A DNA stretch of 64,000 nucleotides from Peptoniphilus_A sp001811425 (GTDB lineage: Bacteria; Bacillota; Clostridia; Tissierellales; Peptoniphilaceae): NCBI RefSeq assembly GCF_001811425.1, contig NZ_KV804704.1, positions 1 through 64,000 on the forward strand, written 5' to 3'. The notes under the pieces were generated by a model that saw only the letters and a program-made list of their open reading frames with translations, was not told where the DNA came from and ran no database searches. The translations under genes were made by a program, and so were the position numbers. This document shows, piece after piece, positions 33,659-42,482 of the stretch (within the stretch, counting starts at the first letter, position 1; the number at the start of each line of letters is the position of its first letter).

Positions 33659-35015
33659 CTTTATCCTCCTTTAGCCTTGTCTCTTCTGTTGCATTAAAGA
33701 CGCCTTCATCAGAGGTTTTAAAAATAATTGTATCGTCTTTTCTATTTTCTTCTGAACTGTCGTGGAAAATTTCTGTATTATCAACAAAGTTTTCTTCTAC
33801 TTTAGGCTCAGCTTCATTAATTGTTTCTGCTTTTTCAATTTCTAATTCAGGAGAAACTTCTTCTTTTATTTCAGGAGATTTTTCTTCTCCAAGAACAACT
33901 TTATCTTCATCGACAAAAAGATTTGTCTTTGTGTTGTGAATTACATCTTTTTCAGAATTTTCTACATTGACGCCTTCTACTTCAGAAAAATTATTTTCTG
34001 CATCGCTAATTTTTATTGTGCTTTCTGTCACTCCATTAACTTCAGAAGTTTCAAGACTACTTGCAGAAATTTTTTCTGTAGGAGTCTCTTCTACATCTTT
34101 TACTGGAGCAGGAGCTTTTCTTCTAGGAAGCTTTGCATTTTCTCCCTTGTAGTAAGCATTGACCTTGTCAGATAATTTTGCGTCTTCAAGTACATAATTT
34201 TCAAGGGCTTCTTCATAGATCACCTTTGAAAGTTCAGGAAGAGCTCCATCATAATAGAGGATTGTTTCATCTTCCTCATCCTTAATAATTCTTGCGCCAA
34301 TGGAAGTAAAGTAATTTAAATTTCCTCTGTAAGAGTCAATTTTTAAAACCTTGTCTCCAGCTGCCTTGACATTATTGTATTCAGTGTCTTGGATTTTTCC
34401 ATCAGACAAGTAGGCAATTCGTGAAGAATATTTTTTTGCCTCTCTAAGAGAATCAGAGAGTAGTAAAACAGTCAAGCCTTCACTTTCATTTAATCTCTTT
34501 ACATGAGAGAAGAGTCTATCTATATCCTTTTCTTCTAAAAATTTTGCTGGAGAGTCTAAAATTAAAAGTCTTGGTTTTATAACTAAGGCATTAATAAGAG
34601 CAAAGAGTTTTCTTTCTCTATCTCTTAGGTCGCAAATGCGAAGGTTTGAATTAAATTCAAAATAATCACAAAGGACATCAATGTCTTCTGTGTTAGACAA
34701 ACCATGTGCGCTAAGTGTCTTCTTAAGTAAAGCATAAGATTTTATCTTTGAATCGAAAATCATATCTTCAGATACGAAGGACACAGTTTCTTTTATTTCT
34801 TTTGATTCCTTAAATGAATCCATATCATAAACCCTAATAGATCCACTACCAGGTTTTAAGTATCCCATTATAATTCTAGCAAGAGTTGTCTTTCCGGAGT
34901 TTTCTGTTCCAAGAAGAGAGAAAAATTCGCCATCTAAAATTTCTAAATTTAAATTTGATAAGACTTTTTCCTTGCCCTTGCGTTTTGTCAGGTCATTTAT
35001 GACGATGGCACTCAT
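33648..35015 (-). CDS. Degenerate ABC ATPase-like protein with acidic C-terminal tail
   Basis: This 455-residue protein starts with an ABC-type nucleotide-binding domain (1-215). Walker A (G36-TENSGKT) is intact. The signature LSGGQ is replaced by a DLRDRERK segment (129-136), the Walker B catalytic Glu is Ser155 (LILDSP) and the H-loop His is Asp188. A further alpha/beta region follows to about 300, then an acidic, Ser/Glu-rich, apparently disordered tail (305-455). Hydrolysis is doubtful; it may act as a regulatory or ATP-sensing subunit. ATG 35015 follows AGAGGTG. The gene is coupled to an ABC-2 permease. Confidence 0.8.
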   Translation of the reverse strand: MSAIVINDLTKRKGKEKVLSNLNLEILDGEFFSLLGTENSGKTTLARIIMGYLKPGSGSIRVYDMDSFKESKEIKETVSFVSEDMIFDSKIKSYALLKKTLSAHGLSNTEDIDVLCDYFEFNSNLRICDLRDRERKLFALINALVIKPRLLILDSPAKFLEEKDIDRLFSHVKRLNESEGLTVLLLSDSLREAKKYSSRIAYLSDGKIQDTEYNNVKAAGDKVLKIDSYRGNLNYFTSIGARIIKDEEDETILYYDGALPELSKVIYEEALENYVLEDAKLSDKVNAYYKGENAKLPRRKAPAPVKDVEETPTEKISASSLETSEVNGVTESTIKISDAENNFSEVEGVNVENSEKDVIHNTKTNLFVDEDKVVLGEEKSPEIKEEVSPELEIEKAETINEAEPKVEENFVDNTEIFHDSSEENRKDDTIIFKTSDEGVFNATEETRLKEDKDDI

Positions 35016-35184
35016 ACTATTCACCTCTTTAATAATTGATAAACTCATTATACAATAAAAAATAGCTAAATAAAAGGATAGAAAAATTATTGAAAAAGGA
35101 GCTTGTTTTTTTGGGGGAAAAGTAATATCATAGTAAATGAATAAAGCAAGCTAAAAATAATTTCTTGATTATTTAGGGGGCATT

Positions 35185-35835
35185 ATGAAAAAGAAAGTTT
35201 TATCTTTAATCTATCTAACAAGTTTTTATTTGGGTATATTGTCATTACTTGTAATGTTAATAAGTGTTTTACCTGGTATGATAAGAGGAAAATTATTTAT
35301 TGATAATGATACTTTAATGCGCTTCTCTATAATATTATTATTTTTATTGGTTCTGGCATATCTAGTTGTTTTATCGATAAATGGAAATGAAAGAAAAATA
35401 TTATTAAAAATAACAGAATATATTTCGATTTTCGTATATATATTCTTTATATTTTTCATTTTTATCAGAAATATTAATTATAATTATCCAACAGTTAATG
35501 TGATTCCATTTAAATCAGTTATAAATTATTTTTATGATTTTTTGACTTTAACAAGTAAACTAAATTATTTTTCTTTTTTTAAATTTATTATATTTCCAAT
35601 TATTTATCTAATTCCAGTTTTTATTTTTATCAAAACTAAATACCATAGAAATTACTATATATTTATTTCAATTATTATTATTTCGTTAGAAGTGGTGAAA
35701 TTCTTTTTATACAAAAGCTTTAATTTAGACAATATCTTATTAGGTTTATTATCTGCTATTATTACAGCTGAAATTATTTGTAAAATTCCGTTTAAGTTAA
35801 ATTTAGGAGGTTTTAATGATAAAAAGGTTTTGTAA
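35185..35835 (+). CDS. VanZ-like membrane protein
   Basis: This 216-residue protein has about six hydrophobic helices. The segment VNVIPFKSVINYFYD matches the N-(L/V)-IPF motif of VanZ-family proteins, with a second conserved block of helices behind. VanZ relatives include a low-level teicoplanin resistance factor and proteins of unknown function. TTAGGGGGC precedes ATG 35185. It overlaps the next gene by 20 bp. The region is visibly AT-richer than its neighbours. Confidence 0.68.
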   Translation: MKKKVLSLIYLTSFYLGILSLLVMLISVLPGMIRGKLFIDNDTLMRFSIILLFLLVLAYLVVLSINGNERKILLKITEYISIFVYIFFIFFIFIRNINYNYPTVNVIPFKSVINYFYDFLTLTSKLNYFSFFKFIIFPIIYLIPVFIFIKTKYHRNYYIFISIIIISLEVVKFFLYKSFNLDNILLGLLSAIITAEIICKIPFKLNLGGFNDKKVL

Positions 35836-36313
35836 GAAATTTGTTTTAATATCAATTATGATATTGATTTGTTCTTCTAGTGTATTTGCTACAAGCAATG
35901 AAATCGTTGATGGAAAAAAGGAGAGTGATGATGGTATCTTTAATTGGGCGAGTAGAGAAGATAGAATGAGCTCTGACGGTTCATTTGATTATTCCTTTTA
36001 TCAAGGACTAGCTTCTGATAAATTCACATTAACTAATAGTTATACGACAATTTATTGTAATTCTACTTATGAAGGAACTACTTTTACACCAGCGTTTTCT
36101 ATTTCTTTATATGAGAAAGCGTATAGAAATTGGTCATACCACTATGTTGGAGAAGAAAGTATGTCTTTAAATGGGTCAGATCGTGCTCACTTTAATAATT
36201 TACATTATATAGATGGAAAGTATTTTTTTAGAATGGACACAGATTTAACGAGGGGAGTCGATTCTCCGATACATGGATATGGAGAAATATCCAATTTTGG
36301 GGATAGGATATAA
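35816..36313 (+). CDS. Secreted protein of unknown function
   Basis: This 165-residue protein has a clear signal peptide (positive start, hydrophobic core, cleavage likely after SSVFA near residue 24). The mature part is rich in Ser, Tyr and Asp, with little sign of membrane helices, and I recognise no domain. AGGAGG lies before ATG 35816, within the end of the VanZ-like gene, so the two are coupled. One Cys remains in the mature chain, so disulfides are unlikely. Confidence 0.65.
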   Translation: MIKRFCKKFVLISIMILICSSSVFATSNEIVDGKKESDDGIFNWASREDRMSSDGSFDYSFYQGLASDKFTLTNSYTTIYCNSTYEGTTFTPAFSISLYEKAYRNWSYHYVGEESMSLNGSDRAHFNNLHYIDGKYFFRMDTDLTRGVDSPIHGYGEISNFGDRI

Positions 36314-36360
36314 AATAAATATTCTATAGTTTAATTTGAAAATTTAATTTAAGCGGTAAA

Positions 36361-36398
36361 TAATAGTGTTAGTCATAAAGATTAGCACTATTTTTTTA
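36361..36398 (+). terminator. Terminator after the VanZ-like/secreted pair
   Basis: AATAGTG...CACTATT hairpin with partly paired TTAGTC/GATTAG centre, followed by T7. Confidence 0.8.
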
Positions 36399-36457
36399 AT
36401 TTACATACCTAAGCTTTCTAATTGTGATATAATTTTACTTTGAATGGAGGTTTTCTA

Positions 36458-37546
36458 ATGAAACTTGGAATCGTAGGACTACCTAATGTTGGTAAGTCAA
36501 CTTTATTTAATGCCCTAACAAGTGCTGGTGCTGAAGCTGCAAACTATCCCTTTGCAACTATTGAGCCCAATGTTGGGGTTGTAAATGTACCTGATGAACG
36601 ATTAGACGTGCTTGCAAAGTTGAGCAAGTCAGAAAAAATTGTTCACACTAATATAGAATTTTATGACATAGCTGGTCTTGTTAAGGGTGCCAGCAAGGGC
36701 GAAGGACTTGGAAATCAATTTTTATCAAATATTCGTGAAGTTGATGCCATTGTCCATGTAGTAAGATGCTTTGACGATGAAAATATTATTCACGTTGACG
36801 GCTCTATCGACCCTCTTCGTGATATTGAAAATATAAATTTGGAATTAATTTTTTCAGACCTTGAACAAGTGGACAACAGATATGGCAAGGTAGTAAAAAA
36901 AGCTAGAGCAGAAAAATCTCTTGCCAAGGAAAGAGATCTATTGGAAAAAATAAAATTAGCCTTGGAAGAAGGAAGACCTGCAAGAGAAGTTGAACTTGAC
37001 GAGGAAGAAGAAAAAATCATAAAAAATTATTCTCTCCTAAGTGCAAAGCCTGTCATCTATGTCTGCAATGTGGCTGAAGAAGACATAAACAAGGAAGACA
37101 ATGAATATGTAAAAAAAGTTAGAGCCTATGCAGAAAAATCTGGCGACGAAGTTGTTGTCATCTCTGCAGAAATCGAAGCAGAAATTGCCGCTCTTGACCA
37201 AGATGAAAAGGAACTCTTCTTGGAAGAACTTGGTCTCGATTCCTCTGGTCTAGACAAGTTAATTAAGTCTTCCTACAAACTTTTAGGCTTAATTTCATTT
37301 TTAACTACGGGCGAAATGGAAACTAGGGCTTGGACTATTAAGAAGGGCTCAAAGGCTCCAACAGCTGCAGGAAAAATCCACACAGATATGGAAAGGGGCT
37401 TTATTAAGGCTGACACTGTTAGCTACAAGGACTTAGTTGAGTCAGGTTCAGTTGCTGTGGCAAGAGAAAAGGGACTAATAAGAAGTGAAGGTAAGGATTA
37501 TGTCGTAGAAGATGGCGATGTAATTGTATTTAAATTTAATGTATAG
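36458..37546 (+). CDS. ychF: Redox-regulated ATPase YchF
   Basis: This 362-residue protein of the Obg/YchF family has G1 GLPNVGKST, the unusual G4 pattern VCNVAEED that favours ATP over GTP, a coiled-coil insert and the C-terminal TGS domain (DMERGFIKADTVSY to GDVIVFKF). It binds ribosomes and responds to oxidative stress. ATG 36458 sits behind GGAGG; an in-frame start at 36440 overlaps that site. Confidence 0.94.
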   Translation: MKLGIVGLPNVGKSTLFNALTSAGAEAANYPFATIEPNVGVVNVPDERLDVLAKLSKSEKIVHTNIEFYDIAGLVKGASKGEGLGNQFLSNIREVDAIVHVVRCFDDENIIHVDGSIDPLRDIENINLELIFSDLEQVDNRYGKVVKKARAEKSLAKERDLLEKIKLALEEGRPAREVELDEEEEKIIKNYSLLSAKPVIYVCNVAEEDINKEDNEYVKKVRAYAEKSGDEVVVISAEIEAEIAALDQDEKELFLEELGLDSSGLDKLIKSSYKLLGLISFLTTGEMETRAWTIKKGSKAPTAAGKIHTDMERGFIKADTVSYKDLVESGSVAVAREKGLIRSEGKDYVVEDGDVIVFKFNV

Positions 37547-37553
37547 GTGATTT

Positions 37554-38381
37554 ATGATTAAAATGGTTTCTATGGATTTAGATGAAACTCTTTTGACTAC
37601 AGATAAGGTCATTACAGAGAGTTTTGAATCCTTTGTAAATAAACTAAAATCAAATAATATTATTCCAGTAGTGGCAACGGGAAGAGAATACTATTCTGCC
37701 CATAAATTTGTGGGAAATAAGGTAGACATAGATTTAATTTGCAACAATGGAAATGTAATTAGAGATAATTTATCTGGCAAGGTTCATTATGTAAATCCAA
37801 TTAGTGACGAGGACTTAAAGAGGGTCATGGCCTTTGATGACAATGACAAAGTCTTTACATCACTTCACATCCAAAGAGATGATGGCATTGATCTTGTCTA
37901 CAAGAAAAAGAATTTTACAAATTTTGAGGGCACTTATGTTGACGCCTTTAGGGGAAGAAATCTAGGATTAGATGATTTCGACAACTTAGAGGGCAATCCT
38001 CTTTCCATTGTCTTTGCAGGAAGCCATGACGATTTAGTAAGCCTTAGAAATAGGATGAGAGACGAAATTTCTGATAGATTTAATTTTCACATTATGAAGA
38101 TTAGGAGAGAGCCAAAGTGGATGCTGGAAGTCTTGCAAAAATCTGGCGACAAATTTTATGGCGTAAAAAAATACGCAGAAATTAGGGGAATTGACTTAAA
38201 AGATGTTGCAGCAATTGGCGACGACTCCAACGATGTAATGCTTATAAAGTCTGTTGGCCTTGGCATTGCCATGAAAAATGGCGTTGAGAGACTAAGAGAA
38301 GCGGCCGATGTGGTGTCTGACTTTGACAACAATAGTGATGGAGCAGTAAAAATTTTAGACAAGGTTTTATTTGGTGATTAA
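37554..38381 (+). CDS. HAD-family (Cof-type) phosphatase
   Basis: This 275-residue protein has the HAD motif I DLDETLLTTDK, a C2B cap domain and motif IV GDDSNDVMLI with AMKNGVERLREAADVV, typical of Cof/YwpJ-like sugar or nucleotide phosphatases. The substrate is not predictable. It begins 7 bp after ychF and its stop abuts the rbgA start. Confidence 0.9.
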   Translation: MIKMVSMDLDETLLTTDKVITESFESFVNKLKSNNIIPVVATGREYYSAHKFVGNKVDIDLICNNGNVIRDNLSGKVHYVNPISDEDLKRVMAFDDNDKVFTSLHIQRDDGIDLVYKKKNFTNFEGTYVDAFRGRNLGLDDFDNLEGNPLSIVFAGSHDDLVSLRNRMRDEISDRFNFHIMKIRREPKWMLEVLQKSGDKFYGVKKYAEIRGIDLKDVAAIGDDSNDVMLIKSVGLGIAMKNGVERLREAADVVSDFDNNSDGAVKILDKVLFGD

Positions 38382-39233
38382 ATGAATATTAACTGGTATC
38401 CAGGTCACATGAAAAAGACCATTGAGGACATAGAGGAAAAATTAAAACTCGTGGATTTTGTAATCGAGATAATTGACTCTCGCATTCCCTATTCAAGTAG
38501 GAACCCTCTCTTTAAGGACCTTTTAAAAAATAAAAAGAGACTTTTAATTTTTAATAAGTCTGATTTATCAGATCCAAAATTAAATGAAGAGTGGATGGAA
38601 AAAATTACTGACGAAAATAATTTTGCCATATCTTACAATGCCATGAAGCCCAATGTAAATTTAGTTGTAAAAAAATCAGAAGAACTCATGGCAGAGGAGA
38701 TAAAAAAATACCAGGACAAGGGTCTAAAGAAAGGTCCACTTCGTGCCATGATTGTGGGCATACCCAATTCTGGCAAGTCAACTTTTATAAATTCAATTTC
38801 TGGCACGAAATCTGCAAGAACTGGCAACAGACCTGGAGTTACAAAGACAAATCAGTGGATAAAGATTCACTCAAAGCTTCATCTCCTAGACACGCCAGGA
38901 GTTTTGTGGCCAAAATTCGAAGAAAAAGTTGGACTTAACCTTGCCTTTACTGGTGCCATAAAAGATGAAATTATGGATAGGGAAACTCTAGCCTTAAAAT
39001 TAATTGAAAAATTAAAAAATATTGCACCAGCTTCTCTTGAAGAGAGATATAAAATTTCTGACATAAAAGAAATGTCGCCCCTTGAAATTATGGATGAAAT
39101 TGGAAAAAACAGGGGCGCCCTTATGCGTGGGGGTCTCATAGATTATGAAAAAGTTTCTGGAATTATCTTAGATGAATTTAGAAAGGGAACTCTTGGAAGA
39201 ATAACTTTGGAGGAGCCCAATGAATTTTTATAA
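38382..39233 (+). CDS. rbgA: Ribosome biogenesis GTPase RbgA (YlqF)
   Basis: This 283-residue circularly permuted GTPase has the motif order G4 NKSD, G1 GIPNSGKST, G3 DTPG and assists late 50S assembly. The MNINWYPGHM start is diagnostic. It is followed by rnhB, the usual neighbour in Firmicutes. The ATG directly follows the HAD stop codon. Confidence 0.95.
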   Translation: MNINWYPGHMKKTIEDIEEKLKLVDFVIEIIDSRIPYSSRNPLFKDLLKNKKRLLIFNKSDLSDPKLNEEWMEKITDENNFAISYNAMKPNVNLVVKKSEELMAEEIKKYQDKGLKKGPLRAMIVGIPNSGKSTFINSISGTKSARTGNRPGVTKTNQWIKIHSKLHLLDTPGVLWPKFEEKVGLNLAFTGAIKDEIMDRETLALKLIEKLKNIAPASLEERYKISDIKEMSPLEIMDEIGKNRGALMRGGLIDYEKVSGIILDEFRKGTLGRITLEEPNEFL

Positions 39234-39837
39234 TTTTGAAAATGAATATTACGAAAAGGGCTACAAAAATATCTGCGGCATTGACGAAGTTGGCAGGGGT
39301 TGCCTCTTTGGCGATGTAGTTTCCTGCGCAATTATCATGCCCAAGGATGACTTCATCGAGGGAGTAAATGATTCAAAAAAACTTAGTCCCAAAAAGAGAG
39401 AAGAACTCTACCCAAAAATTTTGGAGTCCTGCCTTGCTGTTGGCATAGGAAGAGCAAACCCAGATATAATTGACAAGGTAAATATAAAAATGGCGACACA
39501 CATTTCCATGATAAATGCTCTTGAAAATTTGCGCGACAAGGAAGGCAAAAAAGTTAGTGCTGATTGTGTCTTAATAGATGCAGAGACAATTGAAACTGGA
39601 ATTTTTCAAAAGGCAATCATTAAGGGCGACGAGTCCTGCTACTCCATTGCCTGTGCCTCTATAATTGCAAAGGTCTATAGGGATAATCTTTGCGACAAGT
39701 GGGCAGAAGAATATCCTCATTACGGCATCGAAAAGCACAAAGGCTATGCCACAAAGTATCACAGAGAGGCACTTAAGGCTTATGGTCCAACAGAAATGCA
39801 CAGAAAATCTTTTTTGAAGAATATAAAATCATGGTAG
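39220..39837 (+). CDS. rnhB: Ribonuclease HII
   Basis: This 205-residue enzyme degrades RNA in RNA-DNA hybrids and excises misincorporated ribonucleotides. Family motifs ICGIDEVGRG, NDSKKLSPKKRE, DCVLIDAE and the ASIIAKVYRD segment carry the acidic metal ligands. Overlaps rbgA by 14 bp and yraN by 7 bp. Confidence 0.95.
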   Translation: MNFYNFENEYYEKGYKNICGIDEVGRGCLFGDVVSCAIIMPKDDFIEGVNDSKKLSPKKREELYPKILESCLAVGIGRANPDIIDKVNIKMATHISMINALENLRDKEGKKVSADCVLIDAETIETGIFQKAIIKGDESCYSIACASIIAKVYRDNLCDKWAEEYPHYGIEKHKGYATKYHREALKAYGPTEMHRKSFLKNIKSW

Positions 39838-40190
39838 GACACAATTTATTTTTTGGAAATCGTGGAGAGGACATTGCCACAAAATTTTTGGAGCAAAAGG
39901 GCTATGTAATATTAGAAAGAAATTACAGGGCTCTAGGGACAGAGATTGACATTATAGCAAGGGGCAAGGATGAAATTGTTTTTGTTGAAGTGAAGTCTCG
40001 TAACTCAAGAAAGTATGGCGACGCCTACGAAGCTGTCACTGAATTTAAAATGCAAAACATTATTCAAACTGCCACTGCATATATTATGGAGAAAAATCTT
40101 TTTGACATAATGGTGCGTTTTGACATAATTGAAATTTATTTTAGGGAAAAGGAAATCAATCACATAGAGTCGGCATTTATGCTTTCATAA
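39831..40190 (+). CDS. YraN family protein (UPF0102)
   Basis: This 119-residue protein has the restriction-endonuclease-like core of the YraN family: NRGEDIATKFLEQKGY, RALGTEIDIIA, EIVFVEVKSR (E-x-K). Family function is unclear, possibly in DNA or RNA repair. Its place after rnhB is conserved in many bacteria. Confidence 0.92.
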   Translation: MVGHNLFFGNRGEDIATKFLEQKGYVILERNYRALGTEIDIIARGKDEIVFVEVKSRNSRKYGDAYEAVTEFKMQNIIQTATAYIMEKNLFDIMVRFDIIEIYFREKEINHIESAFMLS

Positions 40191-40214
40191 ACTAGGTTAA
40201 GCCTAGTTTTTTTA
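40189..40214 (+). terminator. Terminator after yraN
   Basis: AACTAGG-TTAAG-CCTAGTT followed by T5 or more, starting at the yraN stop codon. Confidence 0.88.
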
Positions 40215-40228
40215 TTTGCAATAAATAT

Positions 40229-40256
40229 TTGATTATTAAAGAACTTGTGTTATTAT
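40229..40256 (+). promoter_or_regulatory. Probable suf operon promoter
   Basis: TTGATT (40229-40234), 16 bp, TATTAT (40251-40256), about 55 bp before the sufC start. The Rrf2-family regulator encoded at the end of the operon may act here, but I see no clear operator. Confidence 0.5.
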
Positions 40257-40315
40257 AGTTAATAGAAAAAAACATAGTAATTTTGTATGAATTATTTTTT
40301 ATAAATGGAGGAAGT

Positions 40316-41062
40316 ATGACAGAGTTATTAAGAGTAGAAAATTTAAGTGCAGGCGTGGAAGATAAGGAGATCTTAAAAAATATAAATTTAAAAATTAATT
40401 ACGGCGAAGTTCACGTAATTATGGGACCAAATGGTTCAGGTAAGTCCACACTTGCCAATGTAATTATGGATAATCCAGTTTACAATGTGACTAGCGGCAA
40501 AATATTTTTAGATGGCGAAGACATAAGTGACCTTACAACAGACAAGAGAGCTAACAAGGGACTTTTTATGTCCTTCCAAAGTCCAGAAGAAGTGCCAGGA
40601 ATTTCTGTAGAAAATTTTATTAGAACAGCTAAGTCTTTAAAGGAAGACAAGACAATTTCTATTTTAAAATTTAAAAAGGAAATCAAAAAGGAAATGGAAG
40701 AATTAAAAATGGATTCTTCTTATGCAGAGAGATACTTAAATGTTGGCTTCTCTGGTGGAGAAAAGAAGAAAAATGAAATTCTTCAAATGCTTATGCTAAA
40801 TCCAAAGCTTGCCATTCTTGATGAAACAGACTCAGGACTTGATGTTGATGCAACAAGAATAGTTTCTAGCGGAATTGAAAAGTTTTTAAATAAGGACAAT
40901 GCAGTTTTAATTATCACTCACCACAAGGAACTTATAGATAACATTAAACCTGATTTTGTTCACGTAATTTTAGACGGACAAATTGTAAAAGAAGGAGACG
41001 CTTCTCTAATTGATAAAATCGAAAAAGAAGGATTCAATTGGATAAGAGAAGAGGTGAAATAA
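40316..41062 (+). CDS. sufC: Fe-S cluster assembly ATPase SufC
   Basis: This 248-residue ABC-type ATPase forms the SufBC2D scaffold complex. Walker A GPNGSGKST, signature FSGGEKKK and Walker B LAILDETDSGLD are typical of SufC. ATG 40316 follows GGAGGAAG; the in-frame start at 40283 has none. First gene of sufCBDSU-rrf2-iscS. Confidence 0.95.
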   Translation: MTELLRVENLSAGVEDKEILKNINLKINYGEVHVIMGPNGSGKSTLANVIMDNPVYNVTSGKIFLDGEDISDLTTDKRANKGLFMSFQSPEEVPGISVENFIRTAKSLKEDKTISILKFKKEIKKEMEELKMDSSYAERYLNVGFSGGEKKKNEILQMLMLNPKLAILDETDSGLDVDATRIVSSGIEKFLNKDNAVLIITHHKELIDNIKPDFVHVILDGQIVKEGDASLIDKIEKEGFNWIREEVK

Positions 41063-42475
41063 TTGGCTAAGACAGAAAAAACTTATGTAGAAGACATGGA
41101 CCGCGGCGTCTATGATATTAAAAATAAATTCACTTTTAGGTCCAAGACTGAAAAGGGACTTACAGAAGAGATTGTAAGACAAATTTCTGCTGAAAAGAAT
41201 GAGCCAGAATGGATGCTTGAAAGTAGACTAAAGGCATTAAAGATTTTTAATGAGAAGAAAAATCCTGACTGGGGTCCAGACCTTTCAGAAGTTGACATGG
41301 ATAAAATCACAACTTACATCAGACCTGATGCTGACATGTCTGACGACTGGAAAAATGTTCCTGACGAAATAAGAGACACCTTTGATAAGCTTGGCATACC
41401 TGAAGCTGAAAAGGAAGCTATGCTTTCTGGTGTTGGAGCACAATATGATTCTGAAGTAGTCTATCACAACATTCAAAAATATTTATCTGACCAAGGAGTT
41501 ATTTACACTGACTTTGAAAGTGGCCTTAAAAAATATCCAGAAATCGTAAAAAAGTATTTTAGCAAGTGCATTACGCCAAATCTTCACAAGTACGCTGCCC
41601 TTCACTATGCAGTTTGGTCTGGTGGCTCTTTTGTCTATGTGCCAAAGGGAGTAAATGTAGATATACCTCTACAATCTTACTTTAGACTTAACGCTCCAGG
41701 TGCAGGACAATTTGAGCACACACTTATAATCGTAGAAGACGGAGCCTACTGTCACTTCATAGAAGGCTGTTCTGCTCCAAAGTACAATGTAATAAACTTA
41801 CACGCAGGTGCAGTTGAACTTTTCGTTGGTCAAGATGCAACTCTTAGATATTCAACAATTGAAAACTGGTCAAGAAATATGTACAACTTAAACACAAAGA
41901 GAGCCATTGTTGAAAAAAATGGAAAGATTGAGTGGGTTTCAGGTTCCTTTGGTTCAAAGGTTTCAATGCTTTATCCTGCATCAATTTTAGTTGGAGAAAA
42001 TGCATCTAGTGAATTTACGGGCATTTCCTTTGCAGGTGAGGGACAAAATCTTGACACAGGGGCACAAGTTGTTCACGCAGCACCACACACTAAGTCAACT
42101 ATAAACACTAAGTCAATTTCCAAATCTGGCGGAATTGCAATTTATAGGGGACTCGTTGAAATAAAAGAAAATGCTGTGGGCTCAAAGAACTCAACATCCT
42201 GCGAGTCACTTATGCTTGACTCAATGTCTCGCTCTGATACAATTCCTACAATAAATATCGAAAATAACGACATCGACATTGGACATGAAGCAAAGATCGG
42301 AAGAATTTCTGACTCTGTAATTTTTTATTTGATGTCAAGGGGAATTTCAGAACAAGAGGCAAAGGAAATGGTTGTAAGAGGATTTGCAGAGCCAATTGCC
42401 AAGGAACTTCCTATGGAATATGCAGTTGAGATGAACAACCTCATTAACCTTGAACTTGTTGGAGCTATTGGGTAG
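41063..42475 (+). CDS. sufB: Fe-S cluster assembly protein SufB (TTG start)
   Basis: This 470-residue core scaffold of the SufBCD complex has the beta-helix and the C-terminal family motifs (SCESLMLDSMSRSDTIP, GHEAKIGRISD, YLMSRGISEQEA). TTG 41063 is the only start compatible with the family N-terminus and lies 6 bp after GAGGTG; sufC ends one base earlier. It receives sulfur from SufSU. Confidence 0.94.
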   Translation: MAKTEKTYVEDMDRGVYDIKNKFTFRSKTEKGLTEEIVRQISAEKNEPEWMLESRLKALKIFNEKKNPDWGPDLSEVDMDKITTYIRPDADMSDDWKNVPDEIRDTFDKLGIPEAEKEAMLSGVGAQYDSEVVYHNIQKYLSDQGVIYTDFESGLKKYPEIVKKYFSKCITPNLHKYAALHYAVWSGGSFVYVPKGVNVDIPLQSYFRLNAPGAGQFEHTLIIVEDGAYCHFIEGCSAPKYNVINLHAGAVELFVGQDATLRYSTIENWSRNMYNLNTKRAIVEKNGKIEWVSGSFGSKVSMLYPASILVGENASSEFTGISFAGEGQNLDTGAQVVHAAPHTKSTINTKSISKSGGIAIYRGLVEIKENAVGSKNSTSCESLMLDSMSRSDTIPTINIENNDIDIGHEAKIGRISDSVIFYLMSRGISEQEAKEMVVRGFAEPIAKELPMEYAVEMNNLINLELVGAIG

Positions 42476-42482
42476 GTGAAAG

